The notes below the pieces were generated by a model. It saw only the letters and a list, made by a program, of their open reading frames with translations. It ran no database searches and was not told the DNA's origin. Source: WTGU01 sp965200925 (GTDB taxonomy: Bacteria; Pseudomonadota; Alphaproteobacteria; UBA828). Taken from it: a stretch of DNA of 64,000 nt. This document shows positions 55,622 through 64,000 of this stretch, piece after piece. The position numbers and the translations under genes are program-made. Each line of letters begins with the position of its first letter. Position 1 is the stretch's first letter. The stretch lies in contig OZ241738.1 of the NCBI GenBank assembly GCA_965200925.1, forward strand, positions 1,116,001 to 1,180,000, read 5' to 3'.

Positions 55622-56392
55622 ATGGCCTCCGAGCGCGGCGAGCACGGCGCCCCGGACGGCGCTTCCTTCGGTTTCCGCCGCGTGGACGAGCGCGAGAAGC
55701 CGGGCCTCGTCCGCGACCTCTTCGACCGCGTGGCCCACCGCTACGACCTCATGAACGACCTCATGAGCGGCGGCCTCCACCGGCTGTGGAAACGGGCGAT
55801 GGTGGCGTGGCTCGACCCGCACCCCGGCGCGACGGTGCTGGACGTGGCCGGCGGCACCGGCGACATCGCCCGGCGCGTGCTGGACGCGATGGAGAGCCGC
55901 GGCCGCGTGATCGTCTGCGACGCCAGCGCGCGGATGGTCGAGGCGGGCCGCGAACGCGCCTGGAACGCCGGCGTCATCGGCGGGATCGACTGGCTGGTAG
56001 GCGATGCCGAGGCCCTGCCGCTGCCCGCCCGCTCGGTCGATGCCTGCACGATCGCGTTCGGGATTCGCAACGTGACCCGTATCGAGCGCGCGCTCGACGA
56101 GGCACGCCGGGTCCTGCGGCCGGGCGGGCGCTTCCTCTGCCTGGAGTTCAGTTCCCGCCCGCCGGCCGGCCTCGAGCGGCTTTACGCCGCCTATTCCTTC
56201 GCCGTCATCCCCTCGCTCGGCGCCGCGGTGACGGGCCAGCGCGATGCCTATGCCTATCTGGTGGAGAGCATCCGGCGCTTCCCCCCTCCCGAACGGCTCG
56301 CCGCCATGATGGGCGAGGCCGGATTCGGCGGAGTTCGGGTGCGCCCGGTCTCGGCCGGCATCGCGACTCTCCACTCGGGCTGGCGCGTCTGA
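55622..56392 (+). CDS. ubiE: ubiquinone/menaquinone C-methyltransferase UbiE
   Basis: SAM-dependent C-methylase of ubiquinone synthesis, 256 residues. F-D-R-V-A-H-R-Y-D-L-M-N-D-L-M-S-G-G near residue 34, SAM motif I V-L-D-V-A-G-G-T-G-D-I-A, and the post-motif A-F-G-I-R-N-V-T are typical UbiE/COQ5 blocks. An ATG four codons earlier (55610) is also in frame; the one at 55622 is preferred because it leaves a normal N-terminus. It is followed ten bases later by ubiB, the usual quinone pair. Confidence 0.94.
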   Translation: MASERGEHGAPDGASFGFRRVDEREKPGLVRDLFDRVAHRYDLMNDLMSGGLHRLWKRAMVAWLDPHPGATVLDVAGGTGDIARRVLDAMESRGRVIVCDASARMVEAGRERAWNAGVIGGIDWLVGDAEALPLPARSVDACTIAFGIRNVTRIERALDEARRVLRPGGRFLCLEFSSRPPAGLERLYAAYSFAVIPSLGAAVTGQRDAYAYLVESIRRFPPPERLAAMMGEAGFGGVRVRPVSAGIATLHSGWRV

Positions 56393-56402
56393 CCCGTCCT
56401 CC

Positions 56403-57941
56403 ATGCGCGGGGCGCTCAGAAACATCGGGCGGCTGCTGCGCATCGCCTGGATTCTCGGGCGCTGGGATGCGCTCTTTCCGCTTCGGGACAACGGCCTCGT
56501 GCCCGCGGTCACCTTCCTCGCCGCCATGGCGCCGCGCCGGCGCGGCCTGGGGCGACCGGGGCAGCGGCTCTCGGGCGCGTTGCAGGCGCTCGGGCCGAGT
56601 TTCATCAAATTCGGCCAGGCGCTATCCACCCGCCCGGACCTCGTGGGCGAGGAGGTCGCCGCCGATCTCTCGGCGCTGCAAGACCGTCTGCCGCCCTTCG
56701 GCGCACGAGAGGCGCGCGCCATCGTCGAAGCGGAGTTCGGCCGGCCCCTCGACTCGCTCTTCCACAGCTTCGACGACACGCCCGTCGCCGCCGCGTCGAT
56801 CGCGCAGGTGCACTTCGCGACGGTCGCGCCGGGCGCGCCCGTCGCCGTCAAGATCCTGCGCCCCGGCGTGGAGCGGGCCTTCGAGCGGGACCTGGCGCTT
56901 TTCTACTGGCTCGCCGGGATGGCCGAACGCGCCTTGCCCTCCTGGCGCCGTCTGCGCCCGGTGGAAGTGATCGCGACCTTCGCCCAGAGCGTGGCGCTGG
57001 AGATGGATCTCCGTTTCGAGGCCGCCGCCGCCTCGGAACTGCGCCGGAATTTCGCGGACGAAGCCGGGTTCCTGGTGCCCGCGGTCGACTGGCAGCGGAC
57101 CAGCCGCCGGGTGCTCACCCTGGAGCGGGTGGACGGCATCCCGATCGACGAGCGCCAAGCCCTGGTGGACGCCGGGCACGACCCCCAGGACGTGCTCGGC
57201 AAGGCGGCCGGCGCCTTCTTCCAGCAGGTCTTCCGCGACGGCTTCTTCCATGCCGATCTTCATCCGGGCAACCTCATGGTGAACGCCCAGGGCGACGTGG
57301 TCGCCGTCGATTTCGGAATCATGGGGCGGCTCGACGGCGACACGAGGCGCTATCTGGCCGAGATGCTGCTGGGCTTCCTCGCCGGCGATTACGAGCGCGT
57401 CGCCGATGTGCATTTCGAGGCCGGCTACGTGCCGCGCCGCGCGTCGAAGGCCGCCTTCGTCCAGGCCCTGCGCTCGATCGGCGAACCGATTCTCGGCCGG
57501 CCGCTCGACGAGATCTCGATCGCCCATCTGCTTGCCCAGCTGTTCCAGATCACCGAAGCCTTCGAGATGGAAACCCAGCCGCAATTGCTGCTGCTGCAAA
57601 AGACGATGCTCATGGCCGAGGGCCTGACCCGGCGGCTCGCGCCGGACCACAACATGTGGGTCTTCACCCAGCCCCTGATCGAGCGCTGGGTGCGCGAGAA
57701 TCTCGGCGTCGAGGCGCGCCTGCGCGAGACGGCTTCCGGGATGATGGAAGCGGCCGCCCGCCTGCCGCGTCTCGCCGCCCGCGCCGAGAAGGCCCTCGAA
57801 GCGCTGGAGGAAGGCGTCCGGCTCGCCCCCGCGAGCGTCGATGCGCTCGCCGGCAGGCGGCGGCGCCCGTCCCTCCTGCACGCCCTCCTCGCGCTCGTCG
57901 CCGCCCTGCTCGCCGCCCTGCTCGCCTTGCAGGCCGTTTAG
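56403..57941 (+). CDS. ubiB: ubiquinone biosynthesis atypical kinase/ATPase UbiB
   Basis: A 512-residue ADCK/UbiB protein needed for ubiquinone synthesis. The KxGQ motif is F-I-K-F-G-Q-A-L-S-T-R-P-D-L (about 67-80), and the kinase-like fold shows V-A-V-K-I-L-R-P-G-V, F-H-A-D-L-H-P-G-N and V-D-F-G-I-M-G-R-L. Two hydrophobic stretches close the C-terminus (about 488-510, L-L-H-A-L-L-A-L-V-A-A-L-L-A-A-L), the usual UbiB membrane anchor. It is the second gene of the ubiE-ubiB-coaBC-dut run. Confidence 0.94.
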   Translation: MRGALRNIGRLLRIAWILGRWDALFPLRDNGLVPAVTFLAAMAPRRRGLGRPGQRLSGALQALGPSFIKFGQALSTRPDLVGEEVAADLSALQDRLPPFGAREARAIVEAEFGRPLDSLFHSFDDTPVAAASIAQVHFATVAPGAPVAVKILRPGVERAFERDLALFYWLAGMAERALPSWRRLRPVEVIATFAQSVALEMDLRFEAAAASELRRNFADEAGFLVPAVDWQRTSRRVLTLERVDGIPIDERQALVDAGHDPQDVLGKAAGAFFQQVFRDGFFHADLHPGNLMVNAQGDVVAVDFGIMGRLDGDTRRYLAEMLLGFLAGDYERVADVHFEAGYVPRRASKAAFVQALRSIGEPILGRPLDEISIAHLLAQLFQITEAFEMETQPQLLLLQKTMLMAEGLTRRLAPDHNMWVFTQPLIERWVRENLGVEARLRETASGMMEAAARLPRLAARAEKALEALEEGVRLAPASVDALAGRRRRPSLLHALLALVAALLAALLALQAV

Positions 57942-58023
57942 GGACATCATGGGCCGGACCGCCGGGCCTCGAATGGACCGCCACATGCCGGAGCCGGAAG
58001 ACGGACCGCCCGAGGAAACCGCC

Positions 58024-59268
58024 ATGATCCTCCGCGGGAAGCGCATCCTGCTGGTGATCGCCGGCGGCATCGCGGCGTACAAGTGCCTGGAACTGATCAG
58101 GCGGCTCCGGGAGGCCGGTGCCGGGGTGCGCTGCATCCTCACCCGCGCCGGCGCCGAATTCGTGACCCCGTTGTCGGTCGCCGCGCTCGCCGGGGAGGAG
58201 CCGTTCACGGACCTGTTCTCGCTGGCCGACGAGAGCGAGATCGGCCATATCCGGCTGGTGCGGGAAGCCGACCTCGCGGTCGTCGCGCCCGCGACGGCCG
58301 ACATCATGGCGAAGATGGCCCACGGCATCGCCGACGACCTCGCGACGACGGCGCTGCTCGCGACCGACGGGCCCGTCCTCGCCGCCCCGGCCATGAACAC
58401 GCGGATGTGGCGCCACCCGGCGACGCGGCGCAACCGCGCGCGCCTCGCAGACGACGGCGTCTCGTTCGTCGGCCCCGACGACGGCCCCCTGGCGGAGGGC
58501 GAGAGCGGCCCCGGCCGCATGGCCGAGCCGGCGGCGATCCTGGCGGCCATCGCGGTCCGCCTGGGCGGCGCCCGTCCGCTCGCCGGCCTGCGGGCGTTGA
58601 TCACCAGCGGGCCTACGCACGAACCCATCGACCCGGTGCGCTTCATCGGCAACCGCTCCTCGGGCAAGCAGGGTCACGCCATCGCGGCCGCCTGCGCCGC
58701 CGCGGGCGCCCAAGTCCTGCTCGTCTCCGGCCCCACCGCGCTGCCGGCGCCCGCCGGCGCCCGGATCGTCCGGGTGGAGACCGCGCAGGAGATGCTCGCC
58801 GCCTGCGAGCGCGGCCTGCCGGTGGACGTCGCCGTCTGCGCGGCCGCGGTCGCCGACTGGCGCGCCGCGGAGCCACGCGCATGCAAGCGCAAGAAGGCCG
58901 ATGCGGCGGCCGGCGGCGGGACCACCCTCGCCCTCGCGGAGAACCCGGACATCCTCGCGCGGCTGGGCGCGCCCGGTGCCCGGCGCCCGCGCCTCGTGAT
59001 CGGCTTCGCCGCGGAGACCGAAAACACCGTCGCGAACGCCGCGGCCAAGCTCGACGCCAAGGGATGCGACTGGATTCTTGCCAACCACGTGTCGCCGGAA
59101 GGCGGCGTCTTCGGCGGCGACCACAACGAGATCCATTTCCTCGCGCGGCGCGGCGCGGACGGCGCGCACGCGACGGAGAACTGGCCCAGGATGGGCAAGG
59201 CGGCGGTCGCGGAGCGCCTCGTAGCCCGCATCGCGCGCGCGCTGCGGGCCGGTGCCGGGCCGGCATGA
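58024..59268 (+). CDS. coaBC: bifunctional phosphopantothenoylcysteine synthetase/decarboxylase
   Basis: Two consecutive steps of coenzyme A synthesis in one 414-residue chain. The N-terminal CoaC flavoprotein has I-A-G-G-I-A-A-Y-K, the catalytic-His region E-I-G-H-I-R-L and the substrate clamp A-P-A-M-N-T-R-M-W. The C-terminal CoaB domain starts near residue 190 (A-L-I-T-S-G-P-T-H-E-P-I-D-P-V-R-F-I) and includes V-I-G-F-A-A-E-T-E. Earlier in-frame ATGs exist, but GAGGAA ahead of 58024 and the family start favour this one. The stop overlaps dut (ATGA). Confidence 0.94.
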   Translation: MILRGKRILLVIAGGIAAYKCLELIRRLREAGAGVRCILTRAGAEFVTPLSVAALAGEEPFTDLFSLADESEIGHIRLVREADLAVVAPATADIMAKMAHGIADDLATTALLATDGPVLAAPAMNTRMWRHPATRRNRARLADDGVSFVGPDDGPLAEGESGPGRMAEPAAILAAIAVRLGGARPLAGLRALITSGPTHEPIDPVRFIGNRSSGKQGHAIAAACAAAGAQVLLVSGPTALPAPAGARIVRVETAQEMLAACERGLPVDVAVCAAAVADWRAAEPRACKRKKADAAAGGGTTLALAENPDILARLGAPGARRPRLVIGFAAETENTVANAAAKLDAKGCDWILANHVSPEGGVFGGDHNEIHFLARRGADGAHATENWPRMGKAAVAERLVARIARALRAGAGPA

Positions 59269-59756
59269 GCGCGCCCCCCGAAGCCGAGGTCGCAGTCACG
59301 ACGGTGCGGCTGCCGCACGGGCGCGACCTGCCGCTGCCCGGCTACGCCACCGCCGGAAGCGCCGGCCTCGACCTGTGCGCCGCTGCGGGGCCCCTTTCCC
59401 TCGCACCGGCGGCGCGGGCGTTGATCCCGACCGGGCTCGCCCTCGCCCTGCCCGCGGGCTTCGAGGCCCAGATCAGGCCGCGCTCCGGCCTCGCGCTCCG
59501 CCACGGCGTGACCGTCCTCAACGCCCCGGGGACGATCGATTCCGACTATCGGGGCGAGATCGGGGTCGTCCTCGTCAATCTGGGCGAGGCCGCGTTCATG
59601 GTGGAGCGCGGGATGCGCATCGCCCAGCTCGTCGTGGCCCCGGTCGCCCGGATCCGCCTGGGCGAAGGCGATGCCCTGCCGCCGGGCGGACGCGGCGGCC
59701 ACGGCTTCGGCTCGACCGGCACCGACGCTTCCGCGCCGCATTCGCGCGAAGCGTGA
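59265..59756 (+). CDS. dut: deoxyuridine 5'-triphosphate nucleotidohydrolase
   Basis: Trimeric dUTPase, 163 residues, which cleaves dUTP to dUMP and keeps uracil out of DNA. All five motifs are visible: A-G-S-A-G-L-D-L (1), P-R-S-G-L-A (2), G-T-I-D-S-D-Y-R-G-E-I (3), R-G-M-R-I-A-Q-L-V (4) and R-G-G-H-G-F-G-S-T-G (5). A short leading Ala/Pro tail precedes the fold. It is coupled to coaBC by a four-base overlap. Confidence 0.96.
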   Translation: MSAPPEAEVAVTTVRLPHGRDLPLPGYATAGSAGLDLCAAAGPLSLAPAARALIPTGLALALPAGFEAQIRPRSGLALRHGVTVLNAPGTIDSDYRGEIGVVLVNLGEAAFMVERGMRIAQLVVAPVARIRLGEGDALPPGGRGGHGFGSTGTDASAPHSREA

Positions 59757-59852
59757 ACAAAGGGCGCCGTCCCCTCCCCCGGACGCGGCCTTGCCGGGAG
59801 CGGTGCGGCCGTGCGAAACGGTGCCGTTCCACCGGGAGGCACGATCGGAACC

Positions 59853-60854
<1,002 letters not shown>

Positions 60855-60876
60855 CGGGCGGCCCGGAAAGCGAACG

Positions 60877-61701
60877 ATGTTCGACGAACGCCAGCTCGAA
60901 CGCTACGCCCGCCACATCCTGCTGCGCGAGGTCGGCGGCGCGGGCCAGCGCAAGCTGCTCGATTCCAGGGTCCTGGTCGTCGGCGCCGGCGGCCTCGGCT
61001 CGCCGCTCCTGCTCTATCTCGCGGCGGCCGGCGTCGGCACCCTCGGCATCGTCGACGACGACGCGGTGGCGCTTTCCAACCTCCAGCGGCAGATCGCCCA
61101 CGGCGAGGCCGGGCTCGGCCGGCCCAAGACCGAGAGCGCGGCCGAGGCGATCGCCCGGATCGACCCGGCGATCCGCGTCGAGACCCATCGGGTCCGTCTC
61201 GACCCCGACAACGCGACGGCGCTGATCGCGCCCTACGACGTGGTGGCCGACGGCAGCGACAATTTCGCGACGCGCTTCCTGGTCAACGACGCCTGCTACC
61301 TGTCGGGCAAGACCCTGGTATCGGCGTCGATCCTCCGCTTCGACGGCCAGCTCGCGACCTTCAAGGCCCATCTCGGCGAGGGGCACCCCTGCTACCGTTG
61401 TATTTTCCCGAGCGAGCCGCCGCCGGGGCTCATCCCGTCCTGCGCGGAAGGCGGCGTCCTCGGCGCCGTCGCGGGCTCGATGGGCTCGCTGCAAGCGACC
61501 GAGGTCCTGAAAGAACTGCTCGGCATCGGCGAGAGCCTGTCGGGAAGCCTGGTCGTCTATGACGGGCTCGCCGCCGCCTTCCGCAAGATCAAGGTGAGGC
61601 CGGACCCGGCCTGCGCGCTCTGCGGCGAGCGGCCCACCATCGTCGACCTTTCCGGCCACGGGGCCGCCCGCGCCCCGGCCTGCGAACCGGCGCGCGCATA
61701 G
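60877..61701 (+). CDS. moeB: MoeB/ThiF-family adenylyltransferase
   Basis: E1-like enzyme that adenylates the C-terminus of a small sulfur carrier such as MoaD or ThiS. The 274-residue chain has R-Y-A-R-H-I-L-L, nucleotide motif V-V-G-A-G-G-L-G-S-P-L-L, D-D-D-A-V-A-L-S-N-L-Q-R-Q, zinc cysteines C-Y-R-C and C-A-L-C, and A-G-S-M-G-S-L-Q-A-T-E-V-L-K. There is no rhodanese domain. MoeB and ThiF cannot be separated firmly here; the dut-moeB neighbourhood of alphaproteobacteria favours MoeB. It converges on the AIR-synthase-like gene with no gap. Confidence 0.85.
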   Translation: MFDERQLERYARHILLREVGGAGQRKLLDSRVLVVGAGGLGSPLLLYLAAAGVGTLGIVDDDAVALSNLQRQIAHGEAGLGRPKTESAAEAIARIDPAIRVETHRVRLDPDNATALIAPYDVVADGSDNFATRFLVNDACYLSGKTLVSASILRFDGQLATFKAHLGEGHPCYRCIFPSEPPPGLIPSCAEGGVLGAVAGSMGSLQATEVLKELLGIGESLSGSLVVYDGLAAAFRKIKVRPDPACALCGERPTIVDLSGHGAARAPACEPARA

Positions 61702-62739
61702 TCACGCCCCGGTGCCGCGCAGGGCGCGGATCGCCTCGTCGCGGGCGAAGCGCGGGACGGGGCGGCCGTCGTCGAACAGGACTCCCCGCTCCGTTCGGGC
61801 GACGGCGAGCGCCGCCGCCGCGAAGCCCTCCGCCGCGAGCGTCGCCCGCGCCGCCCCGGCGTCTTCCCCGGCGAAGGCGGCGAGCAGCGCGCCGGAGGCC
61901 AGCAACCCCCAGGGATCGAGCCCGAGCGCCCGCGACAGGGCACAGCCGGGGGCGTACCAGAGCACGGCATCGGCCGAGACCGTCAGGCCCACGCCGGCGG
62001 CCTCGGCCATTTCGTGCAGCCCGGCCGAGAGCCCGCCCTCGGTCGGGTCGTGCATGGCGGTGGCCCCGAGGGCGGCGGCGCGCAGCGCGGCGTCGACCAC
62101 GGAGATGCCCGGGTCCCGGAGCGCGCCCGCGGCCTGCGCCAGGGTGGCCGCGTCCACCTTGCGCCGCAGGGCCGCCCCCGCCTCGGCCGCGAGCACGGCC
62201 GCGCCCTCGACCGGCGCCGGGCCGATCTGGAGCACCGTCTGGCCGGGCTTCAGCCCGCCGGTGCGGGTGAAGGCGCCGTCTTCGCGCAGCCCCATCATGT
62301 GGCCGACCACCACGGTCTGGCGGACCGCGTCGGTGACCTCGACATGCCCGCCCACGAGCGTCGCATCCAGCGCGGCCAGCGCCCGGTGCATGTTGCGGTA
62401 GAGCGCGCGCGCCTCGTCCGCCCCGGTGCCCGGCGGCAGCAGGACGGTCGCGGTGAACCACCGCGGCTTCGCGCCCATGACCGCGATGTCGTTGGCGTTC
62501 ACGATCACCGCGTGCGCGCCGACGTCGTGCCCGGTGAGCGTCACCGGGTCGCTGGCGGCGATCAGCGCGCCGGGCGGCACGGCGATGACGCCCGCGTCCT
62601 CGCCGACCGTGGGCGGCAGCAGCAGGTCGGGCGGCGGCGGGTGGGCGGGCGCGAGCAGCTCGGCCAGCAATGCGGGCGGCAGTTTGCCTGTGTCAAGGGC
62701 CGCGTCCGGCGCCGCCCCGCGCCTGCGCCGGCCGCTCAC
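61702..62739 (-). CDS. AIR-synthase-related protein (PurM/HypE/ThiL superfamily)
   Basis: A 345-residue protein of the PurM-like ATP-binding superfamily: G-E-D-A-G-V-I near residue 42, L-I-A-A-S-D-P-V-T-L-T-G, V-N-A-N-D-I-A-V-M-G-A-K-P-R-W, and a C-terminal PurM domain with M-H-D-P-T-E-G-G-L-S-A-G. The N-D-x-x-V-M-G and T-E-G-G motifs resemble HypE and ThiL. No hyp or thi genes are adjacent, so the substrate is unknown. The start is GTG, overlapping the rnhA stop by four bases. Confidence 0.75.
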   Translation of the reverse strand: MSGRRRRGAAPDAALDTGKLPPALLAELLAPAHPPPPDLLLPPTVGEDAGVIAVPPGALIAASDPVTLTGHDVGAHAVIVNANDIAVMGAKPRWFTATVLLPPGTGADEARALYRNMHRALAALDATLVGGHVEVTDAVRQTVVVGHMMGLREDGAFTRTGGLKPGQTVLQIGPAPVEGAAVLAAEAGAALRRKVDAATLAQAAGALRDPGISVVDAALRAAALGATAMHDPTEGGLSAGLHEMAEAAGVGLTVSADAVLWYAPGCALSRALGLDPWGLLASGALLAAFAGEDAGAARATLAAEGFAAAALAVARTERGVLFDDGRPVPRFARDEAIRALRGTGA

Positions 62740-63209
62740 GGCGCCTCCGCCCGGCCGGGCCTCTCCGCCGGCGGCGGCCCCGCGCCGCCTTCCAGCGCCG
62801 CGCGGGCGAGCGCGTCGGCGCGTTCGTTCTCCGCATGGCCCGCATGGCTGCGAACCCAGTGCCACGTCACCTCGTGGCGCGCGGCCTCTGCGTCCAGGGC
62901 GCGCCACAGGTCCTGGTTCTTGACCGGCTTTCGCGCCGCCGTGCGCCAGCCGCGCGCCTTCCAGGCCGGCAGCCAGCGGGTGATTCCGTCCCTGAGATAG
63001 CGGCTGTCGGTATGGAGATCGACCCGCGCCGGGCGCTTCAGCGCCTCCAGCGCCCGGATCGCCGCCAGCAGTTCCATGCGGTTGTTCGTGGTCGCCGGGC
63101 TCGCCCCCCGCAGCTCCCGGCGGCGGGCGCCGTGGAGGAGCACCGCGCCCCAGCCGCCCGGCCCCGGATTGCCGCGGCACGCGCCGTCGGTCCAGATCGC
63201 GACCGTCAC
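62736..63209 (-). CDS. rnhA: ribonuclease HI
   Basis: Degrades the RNA strand of RNA-DNA hybrids. The 157-residue chain has the catalytic acidic residues in context: D8 (I-W-T-D-G-A-C-R-G-N-P-G), the Glu of N-N-R-M-E-L-L-A-A-I, the Asp of L-H-T-D-S-R-Y-L, and the Asp of N-E-R-A-D-A-L-A, with W-V-R-S-H-A-G-H before it. It is coupled by ATGA to thrB upstream and by GTGA to the AIR-synthase-like gene downstream. The thrB-rnhA pair is common in alphaproteobacteria. Confidence 0.95.
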   Translation of the reverse strand: MTVAIWTDGACRGNPGPGGWGAVLLHGARRRELRGASPATTNNRMELLAAIRALEALKRPARVDLHTDSRYLRDGITRWLPAWKARGWRTAARKPVKNQDLWRALDAEAARHEVTWHWVRSHAGHAENERADALARAALEGGAGPPPAERPGRAEAP

Positions 63210-64000
63210 GGATCGATTCCGTAGGCACCCGGGCCGGGCGCGCTCCGGTGGAAGCGGAGCTTGCGGAGGTATTCGCGCGGGTCCTTGGGCTTGACCAGGG
63301 CGCCGTCCACCTGGTTGATCCAGTCATGGAGGCGGGTGAGCAGGAAACGCAGGGCCGCGCCTTCCGCCAAGCGCGGCAGGGCCGCGATCTCCGCTTCCGT
63401 GCAGCGGCGCACCGCGCGGTAGGCGGAGATCAGGCGGCGCGCCTTGGTCACGTTGAAGCTCGAATCGGGCTCGAAACACCAAGCATTGATGCAGACCGCG
63501 AGGTCGTAGATCAAGGCGTCGTTGCAGGCGAAGTAGAAGTCGATGACGCCGCTCAGCCGGTCGCCTTCGAAGAACACGTTGTCCGGGAACAGGTCCGCGT
63601 GGATCACGCCGCCCGGTAGGGCGCGCGGCCAGCCGGCCTCGATCCGCTCCAGCGCGGCCGCGATCTCCGCGGCGAGGCCTCGGGTCACGCCGTCGGCACC
63701 GGCGCGGCATTTCTCGAACAACGGCCGCCAGCTGTTCACCGAGAGCGCGTTGGCGCGGGTGCGCCGGTAGTCGATCCCGGCCAGATGCAGGCGCGCCAGG
63801 GCCTCGCCGAGGGCCGCGCAATGGTCCGCCTCCGGCCGGCGCGGCCAGACCCCGGCGAGAAAGCTGGTGATCGCCGCCGGCCGCCCGCAGAGCCGCCGCA
63901 GCACGGCGCCGTCCCCGCCCCGCACGGGAACCGGGCACGGGACTCCGCGCGCCGCCAGATGCTCCATCAGCCCCAGGAAGAACGGCAGGTCGCGGCGGTC
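63206..64000 (-). CDS. thrB: homoserine kinase, aminoglycoside-phosphotransferase type (5' end outside window)
   Basis: Phosphorylates homoserine for threonine synthesis. The visible C-terminal 264 residues carry the kinase-like core G-G-V-I-H-A-D-L-F-P-D-N-V-F-F (catalytic Asp) and S-G-V-I-D-F-Y-F-A-C-N-D (metal-binding Asp), which are typical of the ThrB form in alphaproteobacteria, not the GHMP-type ThrB of enterics. The N-terminal part lies beyond base 64000; the frame stays open there. Its stop overlaps the rnhA ATG (ATGA). Confidence 0.92.
   Translation of the reverse strand, partial: DRRDLPFFLGLMEHLAARGVPCPVPVRGGDGAVLRRLCGRPAAITSFLAGVWPRRPEADHCAALGEALARLHLAGIDYRRTRANALSVNSWRPLFEKCRAGADGVTRGLAAEIAAALERIEAGWPRALPGGVIHADLFPDNVFFEGDRLSGVIDFYFACNDALIYDLAVCINAWCFEPDSSFNVTKARRLISAYRAVRRCTEAEIAALPRLAEGAALRFLLTRLHDWINQVDGALVKPKDPREYLRKLRFHRSAPGPGAYGIDP

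Overview
The window is one continuous piece of a very GC-rich bacterial chromosome, almost certainly from an alphaproteobacterium of the Rhodospirillales type. The reasons are gene order and gene content: a Rieske/cytochrome b/cytochrome c1 operon; the block DUF1285-Nudix-DUF6111-cca; the block dut-coaBC-ubiB-ubiE-mutM-enoyl-CoA hydratase-rpsT-dnaA; and an rpe-heparinase-like pair. The dnaA-dnaN-recF-gyrB run places the right part of the window near the chromosomal replication origin, although I found no convincing DnaA-box cluster.

Layout. 1-5.8 kb: fhs (partial), the bc1 operon, hemF and cca. 6.0-7.4 kb: DUF6111, CoA-pyrophosphatase-type Nudix and DUF1285. 7.4-12.5 kb: an acetoin-dehydrogenase-type operon (acoX, acoA, acoB, acoC) with a broken vapBC toxin-antitoxin pair sitting between acoX and acoA. 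12.6-18.1 kb: a Nudix protein, an RND efflux adaptor and pump, and endonuclease V. 18.1-23.3 kb: a small basic protein, cspA, heparinase-like, rpe, an outer-membrane barrel, a small coiled-coil membrane protein and dps. 23.3-26.0 kb: a large surface lipoprotein preceded by a C13 tract and containing a C10 tract, ending at a clear intrinsic terminator.

26.2-43.3 kb is a near-complete corrin ring and cobalamin cluster: cobO, cobQ, cbiB/cobD, cbiX, cobH, cbiET/cobL, cobI, a cbiG-cobJ fusion, cobM, cobK, cbiD, cobA and cobB, with a Sco copper chaperone coupled to cobB. CbiX, CbiD and CbiG point to the early-cobalt route. The cluster is interrupted between cobM and cobK by a lower-GC accessory insert. 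It carries two translationally coupled genes, a ParB/sulfiredoxin-fold protein and a probable PD-(D/E)XK nuclease, which is the best candidate here for an undescribed, defence-like system. A DUF1640 protein follows it.

43.4-44.9 kb: a complete ISAs1-family insertion sequence (1,232 bp, 16-bp inverted repeats, perfect 10-bp target duplication) with a frameshifted transposase, followed by a frameshifted small gene. 44.9-64 kb is housekeeping: PBP1A, gyrB, recF, dnaN, dnaA, rpsT, enoyl-CoA hydratase, mutM, ubiE, ubiB, coaBC, dut, cysK, a MoeB/ThiF-type enzyme, an AIR-synthase-like protein, rnhA and thrB (partial).

Most genes are tightly packed with ATGA/GTGA stop-start overlaps, so many are translationally coupled. 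I saw no tRNA, rRNA or CRISPR array.
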